Part shown: positions 55,454-64,000 of the stretch, in pieces
Layout: each line of letters opens with the position of its first letter
How positions within the stretch are numbered: position 1 is the stretch's first letter
Assembly (NCBI RefSeq): GCF_002127325.2
Contig: NC_035437.2
Location: 156,771,880 to 156,835,879, forward strand
Length of the DNA stretch: 64,000 bases
Direction: 5' to 3'
From: Helianthus annuus
Taxonomy: Eukaryota > Streptophyta > Magnoliopsida > Asterales > Asteraceae
Translations under genes and position numbers: made by a program
Notes under the pieces: model-generated
Databases searched by the model: none
What the model was told of the DNA's origin: nothing
What the model saw: the letters and a program-made list of their open reading frames with translations, nothing else

Positions 55454-57130
55454 CTACTCATCCTCGTCATCTTCAGACACCTCTTCCCAGTGATCTTCTT
55501 CTTCAGATCCATCATCACTACTGTAATCTTCAAAGTCATCTTCCTCTTCGTCGTCTTCAACCTCATTGTCTTTGTCTCTCCCAACATTTTCAATCTGGAC
55601 ACCCTTCATCTTCTTTTTTCCCTGTTTACCTTGTTGTTTGGCTTTAAGCTCGCCGCAAGTCCGAATGTCATGACCTTTTTCATTGCATACGCTACATGTC
55701 CTTGACCTTTTCCCTTTGCGACTGATCATTTGTTCCTTCTTAGATTTAATCCTTCTATGCGAGCCGCGGCCTTTGTTTCTTATACCAGCCGGCACACGGA
55801 CAGTAGGGGGAGCATTAGTTACTGGTTGTTGATAACCAATCAACTTTGAAAATCGGTCAAATTTTGGATCAAGTTGCTTGGTTATGCGACTCTGATCAAC
55901 TCTCTCTTTAAGCTGCATCATTTGATCCCTCACTAAGACAAGTTGATCAAGGTCGGAAATCAAATTACTAACCAAATACTCCCCTGTGTGGATGATTTCA
56001 CGAGCAATCCGTTTAGCCTTGTGTTGCACATCCTTACCACCAATATTGAACAAATAAATATTTTTCATTCATATTTGCCAAGTTAGATTGTACTTCACAT
56101 TTAACTCATTGGGCACCACATCCTTCGTCCATCTCTTTGTAACATATTTGTTTGGAATTTCTTTAACACCAAACATCTTGAAAAGAAAATATATGTGTTT
56201 GCATAGCAGCCCATACTGCTCAAAACGCAAACAGCTACACTGTGCAGTTACATCATTTTCAAGATTCTTGAACCACACCTAGCAATAACCAAAAAAATAA
56301 TAATAAAATTTAAAATCGCATGTATAAAATAACAATTTCGCATGTCTAAAAAATCATGTAAGTGAATAAAATTAAAATCGCATGTGAAACATAACAATTT
56401 CGCATGTCTAAAAAATTATGTAAATGAATAAAATAAAATCGCATGTGTAATGTAACAAATTCGCATGTCTAAAAAAACATGTAAAATACCTCCAATAAAC
56501 CATCTCCATGTACTTTAAAGTCCTTCAACAATATTCTGATACGTGGACCTTCGACTTTGGTGTCCATCGGCAAACATTCGGAAATTGTTCCATGAATCTC
56601 TAATTGCTGATAAAAAAATATAGACCTGGTGTAGATCTTAGCAGCATCTTTTTCCAAGGTAGTTTCACTCCAATCAGCTGGCTCAGTATATCTTGAAATA
56701 TGATCATTTTTTCTATGATTGAACCTTTGTACATCCATTGCACCATCAAAATGATTCATAAACTCTACGAGTGTGAGTTGTGAATTAGCAACCTGGCAAA
56801 AAAAATGGTTCTCACTCTCTGATCTTGAAGTTGTTCTCATAAGACCCGACATTGGCTCGTGCCGGTAAAAAGCAACAACAAACAAACATTGCTACGATAA
56901 AAACAAAGAACAATTATACGAACAATTTAGATATCTGAATAAACATAATTACCATTAGAACACTCGTTTGCATGACTTGTACTTGAAATTGGAATTGGAT
57001 TTGCAGGTCGCGGATTTAAAACATCCTCAATCGAAACTCTCTGATAAGCAGATAATTGAGCATGATCACCGATCGGTCGATTTTCTTCAAAATCAACATC
57101 TGTTCGTCCAGTGTTACTCTGTGGGTCCAT
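55454..57130 (-). pseudogene. FAR1/FRS-type Mutator transposase remnant
   Basis: Exon pieces: 56953-57130 (N-terminal MDPQSNTGRTDV), 56490-56891 (EPMSGLMRTTSRSESENHFF, a hallmark of FAR1/FHY3-related transposases), and 56278 onward with a SWIM finger (CSC then CKH, in CSCLRFEQYGLLCKHI). At 56069-56071 an in-frame TGA interrupts, but the same frame reopens at once and runs to 55454, including a CCHC knuckle (CSVCNEKGHDIRTC) and an acidic tail of Asp/Glu. Exons 2 and 3 join in phase (GAG|GTATTT to GCTAG|GTGTGG); exon 1 to exon 2 is out of phase by one base. The N-terminal FAR1 DNA-binding domain and the central DDE domain are missing. A non-functional deletion derivative with one late nonsense mutation. 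Confidence 0.8.
56285..56480. repeat. Intron built of three tandem CGCATG repeats
   Basis: The intron between the transposase pieces consists of three copies of a unit of about 62 bp with AAAATCGCATGTG, then AACAATTTCGCATGTCTAAA. The same AACAATTTCGCATGT core forms the tandem repeat of the MITE at 29430-29690. More copies lie at 55290-55440. Confidence 0.85.
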
Positions 57131-57405
57131 CGAAATAAACAAATTGAATGAAACCCTAACACAGAAGAACGAAAACTGCCAATTGAGAATTATGGAAAAT
57201 TTGAAACTGATTTGAATAATAATTACCGGGATATCAGTGTAACGAACTTCTCGCTGAATGAATGAAGAGACGAATTTGCCCGCTGATGATTAGGTTAATT
57301 GTCTGATTTAACCTTATTAAACCAAAAATGAATCAGGACACGTGTATGGCTCAAAATATAGCGTATGTAATATATGATAACCATATTTGTACCATACTCT
57401 TTACC

Positions 57406-57697
57406 CATAATATATAATATATAATTAATTAATTAATAATTAATTGGGTTTAGATTTTTGAACCATTGTAATGAAGTAGAAGGCTTGCCCTTAAACATTA
57501 CATATTCGCTTAAATTATTATGAAAATTAAGTAGGTCTAGTAAGGACTGAAGCAACATAAATCATCTAACTATAAAATGGCGAAATTACGAGAATCATAA
57601 GCAAAAATCGTCAAAAAGCTCAAAAATCGTCACACAATATTTATCGAGAACCCGCGAATAAACTTATGAGATAATGAATCATTAGTGTTTATAGGGG
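57406..57697. other. Short spacer, nothing recognised
   Basis: AT-rich, no gene seen. Confidence 0.5.
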
Positions 57698-57705
57698 CTG
57701 TAAAT

Positions 57706-58016
57706 TAGGGGTGTAAACGAGTTGAGCTGCTCGTGAGCTACTCAGGATTGGCTCGCTAAAAACTCGAATCGAGTCGAGCTTAAACGAGCTCAATCCCTAA
57801 CCCAAGCTTTTATTGAGGCTCATTTAATAAACGAGCTCAAGCCAGCTCGCGATGCAAATAATTTTAAAAGTATATAAATTAAATAAAAAATTTTAAATAA
57901 TAAACTAGCCGAGCCCGAGCTTTAAAATATCTATGAAACAGCTCGAGCTTTAGAAATACTTTAAACAATTCGTCCTCAAGCTTTTTCGTGCTTGGCTGGG
58001 TTCGTTTACACCCCTA
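57706..58016. mobile_element. hAT-type MITE (GGGTGTAAACGAG family)
   Basis: Ends TAGGGGTGTAAACGA and, complemented, TAGGGGTGTAAACGA. Flanked by CTGTAAAT/CTGGAAAT, an 8 bp duplication with one mismatch. GAGCTC-rich interior. Confidence 0.88.
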
Positions 58017-58228
58017 CTGGAAATCATCAATTCACTGAAATATTGAACTCATCAGCGTTCATTGATTCTGAAAAAAATGCAGTCCAGAAATCCAAATTTA
58101 ATCGAATCATCGGGTCTGAAGTTTTCTACCCTAAAACGTGGATCACTTTGATTATTTGTGCTCAATATCATTAGAAAGTTTGTTTTTCTGCATATTGATA
58201 TTTGATGTATAAGTTGAGTTTTAATATC

Positions 58229-58275
58229 AAACTAGTGGGATTACCCGTGCTCAACAACAGGCTTTCGGTCGGTAT
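58229..58275 (-). mobile_element. Possible Helitron 3' end, minus strand
   Basis: On the minus strand: CCTGTTGTTGAGCACGGG, then TAATCCCA, then CTAG. The stem is imperfect. Confidence 0.3.
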
Positions 58276-58648
58276 CGGTCCAGCTCGATAGGATACCGGC
58301 ACTCGGAATAACAACCAAAAGAGATAAACGTCCAAAAGGGTATCAACACCTGTTCTACATCAATTGAAAACCATAAAACAAATACGGCTATCGGTAAACT
58401 ATATTTAACACATTCAAATAAAGTTATAAGCAATATACAAAATATACTAAAAATAATTATAATAATAAAATACTATAATAGTTAAATAACAAATAAAATT
58501 AAATATACTAATATAATAAAGAAAAAATAAAACTTAACAAAAATATAAGATAAAAAATTAGTAAACTAAAAGTAAAAAAAATATATATATGTTACTGTAG
58601 CTAACCATAACAATACGGATACCTTTCAATATATAGATATAAAAATGA

Positions 58649-58847
58649 GGGCATGTTTGGCTAAGTTTTTTGAAACAACTTATTGATTTATTGGTTTTTT
58701 GGAAAAATCAGTATGGAGTGACTTATTGACTTATTGGTTTTTTCCCTCACATACACCCTCATTGCCAAACATCATTTTAAACCTTATAACTTTTTAAAAA
58801 TCCAATAAGTCAATAAGTTGTTTCAAAAAGCTTAGCCAAACATGCCG
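58649..58847. mobile_element. Foldback MITE
   Basis: GGGCATGTTTGGCTAAG on the left mirrors CTTAGCCAAACATGCC on the right, with AAACAACTTATTGA/CAATAAGTTGTTT inside. Confidence 0.75.
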
Positions 58848-59701
58848 TTAATCTCGTTTAGAACTTTTCTCGACATGGATATGCAAACTGACTTTTAATA
58901 TCAAGCATAATGACTGATTTTTGTAGTATATATATTATTACTTTTTCTTTCTGTGTAGTTGTAATGTGCAATGCAATGGTTTGAAACTAGCTCTGTTGAA
59001 TTCGATATGAATACTTTAACTATATGCACTATTTGATCACATCTTTGAGAAAACTCAAGCGGCAGACTTTATCCTCAAATTTATCTCAGAAAACAATACA
59101 ATTTTGAACAAACTTCCTCAATATGTAAATTTTTTATACATTAAATTTTAAATTTTTTAGTTTATTACAACAATTAATTACCCTAGAAACAGTGTTTCTC
59201 ATATTGAGATATTGTTCATGTGTCACTTCCCTATTTCATTCGTTCGGTTTTCAAGTTCCACTATTTCTCTTTGAAAAAATTATATGATGGAATGACTATT
59301 TTTTTATTATTGTGTCGAAATATTTTCAAATAATTATGTCAAGTACTTAACTTTTGTTTTTTTATATCTAAAATAATTGTATGTTTGTTTATGAAACTAA
59401 GTGACACAAATACGAAATGATTATTTTATTTCTAAAAAATTGTTTGTTTATTCTTGTTTGTGTTTGAGGCTCAAGCATTCACATTTCATATATTATTTCT
59501 ACTCTATAATTACATTGAAGCAACTATATTTTCTCTATTTTTTCAATTAAATAGTATTTTTTATATTGTTATCATTATTTTCTCTCTTGTACTCACATCA
59601 ACCTTCAAAATATATTAAAAAATTATAAAGGATTAACAATGTCCCTTTAGATATACACATAAATAATAACAATTTATCTCCCCTACTCTTACAACCACTT
59701 T
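58848..59701. other. AT-rich spacer, no gene seen
   Basis: No supported feature on either strand. Confidence 0.5.
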
Positions 59702-59704
59702 TTA

Positions 59705-60032
59705 GGCCAGGGGGTGTGGTATACTGCCCCTGCCACATCAGTCCGTTAGCACCCTATAGCGGCTCCATCCCATCCCCTGCGCGCCAAAGGGGGCACCATC
59801 GAAGCTCCACTAGCCCAATAATGAGCGCTATAGGGGTGTGCAGGTGGGGCCCATTTTTTTCAACCAATCAAATCTTTTGCTTTTTTTTTTTGCATTTTGT
59901 TTGATAGAAGGCTTTAAACCATTGTATGGAAGTTAAATGGAGGGGCTTTAAAGCCCCCTATGTGGCATGACGCTAATGTGGATCTGACGTGGCACTATAA
60001 AACCCCTAGGGGCTTTAAACCACACCCCCGCC
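59705..60032. mobile_element. PIF/Harbinger-type MITE
   Basis: TTA on both sides (59702-59704 and 60033-60035). Ends GGCCAGGGGGTGTGG and, complemented, GGCGGGGGTGTGG. Relative of 49537-50079. Confidence 0.8.
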
Positions 60033-60522
60033 TTATAATATAAAAATCACCCTCGTAATTTAGTAGAAGGCATGCAAATGCTCTTAGTTTGTGAAAGGAA
60101 GTGACACAAACACGAAATTCGGTTTGGTTATGTCTTTATGAAGTGTTCGTTTGTCCACGAAAAGTTTAACAAACTAACATAATTGCCTCATCTGTTTAGT
60201 TCGCTTACAACCCTATCTTCAATAGGTTTAAGGTACTTACCATTGTATTTACATTTCTATATATCTTCAACTAGAAGATTTTAGATTGTTATTATTAATT
60301 TTTTTTGAAAAGAGACGATTTTATAAAAGAAACAAAGGGATACAAAACCTTAGCAAGATGCTAAGGCATAAAGTACATGTACAGCAAGGCAGAAAGAAAA
60401 GAAAACAAACAGTAGGAATTTACAAACACTTCATTTGAAACAACTGAAGTCTCCCAATCTTTCAATTCTAAGTCCTTTCTTCCAGCCCTTACACTAACCC
60501 ATAGAAATGAGAGTGCTTTAAT
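60033..60522. other. Spacer, no gene seen
   Basis: No supported coding region. Contains a T-rich tract and AAAGAAAAGAAAAC-type purines near 60395. Confidence 0.45.
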
Positions 60523-61390
60523 TGTTGGAAATTTAATAATTAATATTATATTATGAGTTAATATAATTAATTTTTAATATTTAAGCCAAGATGAACGAGA
60601 GATCTTGTGCATTAAGTTTGTGTGTTGGAACCATAAACATGTGAGAAATTGAGTTTGTCCCACATAGGTGGAGAGATAAATCTTTTGTGGATTTATAATT
60701 AGAACTTTCTACAGGAATGTATTCTTGTGTGACAACTCACACCCAGTGGTAGCTAGGAGGGTGCGAAGCACCCGACACGCGCCCGTGCTCGGGCCCGTGA
60801 CCGGGACGGGGGCGCTTTGATGGCGCACTTCGCACGCTCGCATCGCCGCGAGCCGCTTGGAGCCGCCTTTAGTATTTTTTTTATATGTGTTTTGGCCGGG
60901 TGTTGTCAACTAGAGACTGTTCAAACTCTACCAGTCAAATGTTTGAGTTACAGAATTTATTATGCCATTGAATTCTAAATTTATTTTATAGGTTTCAGAA
61001 TTCATTGTGCTATTGAATTCTATAACTGATTTTATTGAAGGGTGCATTCAATATTCAGTTATCTTATTCGAATTCTAATCAGTATAAATACAAAGCTTTG
61101 TGCTTTGTTTTAGACACACTAAAATTCGTATGGTTCATACCACACACACAGCTTCAAACGATTTCCCTAATCTTGAATCTCTACGCACTCTTGTTTCAGG
61201 TATTTTTTCAGGTGCTAGGCTAATCCCGGCAGTACAATCTGCTTAGGCTGTTGTACCCTGGGAAACAGACGGGTTCACATGGGTGGCCCGAAATCTGTTT
61301 TAAGGGAAGCGTGATCTTCACGTGCCTCAGTCACCGTTGTTTTCTTGTAACCTGTTCTTAGTTTAATTTACATTTCTTGTATTGTAATTT
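60523..61390 (+). mobile_element. Possible solo LTR, copia-like
   Basis: Starts TGTTGGAAATTTAATAATTA, a start I associate with plant Ty1/copia LTRs. Has a TATA-like ATAAATAC near 61083 and a downstream stretch GTACCCTGGGAAACAGACGG typical of an R/U5 leader. No partner LTR, PBS or exact 3' end found. A GC-rich island (60765-60870) contains repeated CGGG/CCCG words. Confidence 0.35.
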
Positions 61391-61398
61391 CTTTCAGT

Positions 61399-62432
61399 TT
61401 ACATCTGTTCCTCTTTATGTATTGCAATCAGTTTGTTTATTAATAAAATTGTTATTTTATTTATTTTGTGAACGGTTGTCCTACAAATATCGCCAACTGC
61501 CCTTGAAACCTGTGTTGTCTTGCAATTGAAAATACCGTTGTTTCTAATCCGCCATATTGTCCAACATGTCGCCGCAATAATCAAGTAAACCGCCTTCTTT
61601 TTATCTTGTGATGAACTGTGTGATTCAACGTGTTCCATTAGACCCACCAGGCTGAATAGATATCTCTCTGAAGAGGAATTTTAACCCACATCGAGATCGC
61701 CGTCCAAATCAGTTGAGCATATTGATAAGAAATTAATAAATGATCAACCGATTCGTTGCTTATATTACATAACACACACGTAGCCGTAGGGATATGTATG
61801 TTCCTAATCGCTAATGCATCTCTTGTCGGAATTCGATCCAACACCGCCCGCCATAAAAAAACAATTTATTTTCTTCGGAATCCAGCTAATCCATTTGAGT
61901 ACCTGTGTTACTGGGATCATAGTAATGCCATCCAGTTCTGATCTCAGGTTACTAACAGTGAATTCTTCTCGTCCATCATCCTGTCTCCAAAGCCACCTGT
62001 CCGATTTCTCATTTAATACAACATGTTCTAACAGTTTTTTACATTCCTCCCATAATCTCGCTGTATTCGGTGAAGTAGCCACTGCCTCGCCACCCCATAT
62101 CCAAGAGACTTGACCGTTTATAAGGCTGTAACTATGCCGAACTAGACTGGTTTTCTCAGATTGTAAGGTAAAGAGATTAGGAAACTGATCCATTAATGAA
62201 AAGTCTCCTGCCCATTTGTCTAACCAAAAAAAGCTCTTATTCCCACAGCCTAACTGCACCTCCAACCTTTTTTCTACATCCGCCAGCTTGAGGTTTGATC
62301 CCTTTCCTATTTGTACAATGTTTTTCCACACTCCTGTTACCGAATTCTTCATGGGAATGGTAGGGTATGTGCGTCTCCTACCATGTATTGCCGATATAAC
62401 TTTCGTCCAAAGATGTGTTGTTTCGTTTCAAA
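61399..62432 (-). pseudogene. LINE (non-LTR retrotransposon) 3' remnant with RT zinc-binding domain
   Basis: Minus strand. WTKVISAIHG (about 62415), GCGNKSFFWLDKW and WLWRQDDGREEFTV, then after a frameshift LDRIPTRDALAIRN with CVLCNISNESVDHLL, which is the zinc-binding domain (zf-RVT) that follows RT in plant L1-type LINEs. The frameshift lies in a 7-T run near 61855-61861; six T would restore the frame. A third frame (61399-61647) continues with WTIWRIRNNGIF. RT and endonuclease are absent, so this is a 5'-truncated, decayed copy. Confidence 0.8.
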
Positions 62433-62920
62433 ATTTTGTCCAAAGATTGTTATTATTAATGGTTTCGCCAAAGATAGCTCAGACTTTTTTTCTTTTAAAA
62501 AAGCGCTTAACTTTAGAATTCTCATTAAGCATTAGAAAGTGGTGAAAAAAATAACCGTAAAAGATGATAATGGTGTGAAAATTAGATGAATGCTTTTAAG
62601 ATAGATTGATTGTCTGAAAAAAGTTTGGGAGTATTGATTAAGTAGATGGTGAGTGAGTGAATGCGGCAAGTGTGTGACAGATTGTTTAAAACTACACATA
62701 TATAGTAATATGATTTATATATCTCGCTACCAAAATTTCAGATCTAATCATCTCATGTACAAGTGTCTCCCCTAGCTACAAACTGAACTACATTTAAACT
62801 CTTTCCTCTTTGCTTTCACTTTCAAGGTAACTCTCGTCTCATTTTGGACCCTTAACTTAAACATCTCATAATGCCACTTGTGTAACTGGACTTGGTACGT
62901 GTTAGAAACCGATTGGTCGG
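62433..62920. other. Interval downstream of the TPD1-like gene
   Basis: No gene seen. Expected to hold the 3' UTR of the gene at 62921. Confidence 0.45.
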
Positions 62921-63258
62921 TCAACATATAACGGAGGAAACAGCGAGTTGATAAGGGAACGTGTTGGCATATTGAAATGAGATGGTGTGGCCATTAACTA
63001 GCGGTTTGCCGTTATTAACAAGGCAGTCGTCATAGTGTAGGCGTCGAAAGACGCGTGGGTTGATGAGCCTGGCGGAGCTAAACCAACCGCAGCTGAGGTG
63101 GATGCCGGAGATGTCGCAGCCGGTGGTGCAAACGTTCATGATCTCGACGGTGTAAGTGGGAATGCCACTTGGAAGGGGGTCTGTGGGACCCTGGTTGATG
63201 ACAATGTCGGACATAGAACATTTGTCTCCCCATATTCGGTCTGGTTCCAGTACTTTTG
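62921..63258 (-). CDS. TPD1-like secreted cysteine-rich protein, 3' exon
   Basis: Minus strand. The exon starts after TGTGCAG at 63258 in phase 1 and runs 111 codons to a stop at 62921. [73 protein letters not shown] and [10 protein letters not shown] are the conserved body of TAPETUM DETERMINANT1-type proteins, with the six expected cysteines. TPD1 is a small secreted ligand of the receptor kinase EMS1/EXS and specifies tapetal cells in anthers; relatives act elsewhere. The exon with the signal peptide is not found in 63259-64000, so the gene is partial here. All conserved positions look intact, so it is probably a live gene. Which paralogue it is cannot be told. Confidence 0.9.
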
Positions 63259-64000
63259 CTGCACAAACAAAATAAGATGCCTTTATTGCAATATCCTTAC
63301 ACGAAAAAGGCAAAATTGGTGAAAAGTCAACAATTTTGGTTTCCAGTGAGAACAAAAATTTACGTTTACTGTTTTTGTCCGGAGGTACTTTGTGTTAATC
63401 ACCTTTTTATTATCACTTTTTTTTTTTATTTCCAAATAACAATATTAAAAAAAAAAAGTAACTTGGAATAAATGATATGCTTTATGTATATATGTATTTT
63501 GTATCCCTGTTTGTTTCTTTAATTAGTTCTCTTGTGATTTACTAATTAGGTTTCAAAAATAAACTATAAGTTTTAACTAAATCCATAACCAATTGTAGAA
63601 CCTTTTTTTCTTTACATTTTTAAAAAAGAAAAATATAACTGAAAAGGTAAAATTTCTCTAGTCCTGAATAAAGGCATCAAATATTCTTATAAATTGACCA
63701 CCTACGTCACTAAATAGTGTCAAAAGTTTATATTCAATAGTGCTAAGTTAGTAAGTTTGACTGTTAAGTAGTTTTCAATTGTCAAAAGTTCTATCAAATA
63801 AGGCATAAGATTTATATAATATGAAAGCATCTAAATCAATCAGAAAATGATTATTAAGCAAGATAACAGTATATTTAACATTTAACATTTCTTATAAACG
63901 AGGCATAGATGCTTGGCTAGCTGACATGCGCAGGCTACTAACGCTACCTTTCAACAAAATATGCATATTTTCGATTGAAATACAAATCCCAAAAGCTATT
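63259..64000 (-). other. First intron of the TPD1-like gene (part) or upstream spacer
   Basis: No exon with a signal peptide is visible on the minus strand, so this is probably intron continuing past the window. Confidence 0.45.

Larger units (their letters stand above)
53735..57400 (-). mobile_element. Mutator-like element with a decayed FAR1-type transposase
   Basis: The left end holds ATCGTACATTATGTACGCT (53757-53775), and the complement of the right end holds ATCATATATTACATACGC (57361-57378). Both ends match the MITE at 29350-29812. Inside are a minus-strand FAR1-type transposase remnant and a plus-strand ORF. The central catalytic region is missing. Subterminal DNA and an intron are full of CGCATG-type motifs. 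Exact ends and target duplication are uncertain. Confidence 0.65.

Noticed and set aside
60709..60909. 66-codon minus-strand ORF over a GC-rich island
   Set aside because: No domain; inside a probable LTR and driven by GC composition.

Overview
Nuclear DNA of a flowering plant, most likely Asteraceae. The evidence is GT-AG introns, plant-type LTR elements, Helitrons, hAT, Mutator and Harbinger MITEs, and a retroelement antisense protein of a type I associate with daisy-family genomes (from memory, not searched). Genes are sparse. Two host genes are convincing: a seven-exon type II membrane protein with fucosyltransferase-like motifs (39142-43178, minus) and the 3' exon of a TPD1-like secreted signalling protein (62921-63258, minus) whose first exon lies outside the window. 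Two unrecognised ORFs sit at the left edge (1-782), and a possible first exon with a TATA box lies at 2967-3198.

Layout. 1-4.7 kb: unrecognised ORFs, AT-rich spacer, a G-rich tract and a hAT MITE. 4.7-15.35 kb: a roughly 2.2 kb terminal-inverted-repeat element with hairpin-rich ends and an Athila-ORF1-like spliced relic, split by an 8.44 kb LTR element (5014-13455, minus) that has two 2475 bp LTRs but no gag or pol. 16.74-28.11 kb: a very young Ty3/gypsy Tat-lineage element with a 5 bp target duplication, LTRs differing by one base by eye, an intact 1846-codon gag-pol ORF and an antisense five-exon gene whose predicted splicing gives an open 667-codon frame. 28.6-30.9 kb: nested Mutator-type MITEs. 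31.76-38.28 kb: a non-autonomous Helitron carrying fragments of a KEA antiporter gene and a GCN1-like gene plus two long inverted repeats. 43.5-46.6 kb: two opposed Helitron-type 3' ends around tandem arrays. 47-50.7 kb: a hAT deletion derivative, a broken RRM gene and a Harbinger-type MITE with a foreign, possibly organellar insert. 51.6-53.7 kb: MITEs, a TAGTA microsatellite and a small Helitron that contains an inverted copy of its own 3' end. 53.7-57.4 kb: a Mutator-like element with a decayed FAR1-type transposase. 57.7-62.4 kb: MITEs, a possible solo LTR and a decayed LINE.

The most unusual signals are: (1) a series of stem-loops in the leader of the gag-less LTR element, in which the stems vary but stay complementary and the loops are all 19 nt with a conserved core; (2) the intact spliced antisense gene inside the Tat element; (3) Helitron 3' ends present as inverted pairs; (4) a CGCATG-type motif repeated through the ends and an intron of the FAR1-type Mutator element and also filling a related MITE. 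Splice sites, boundaries and repeat identities were read by eye. No similarity search was run.
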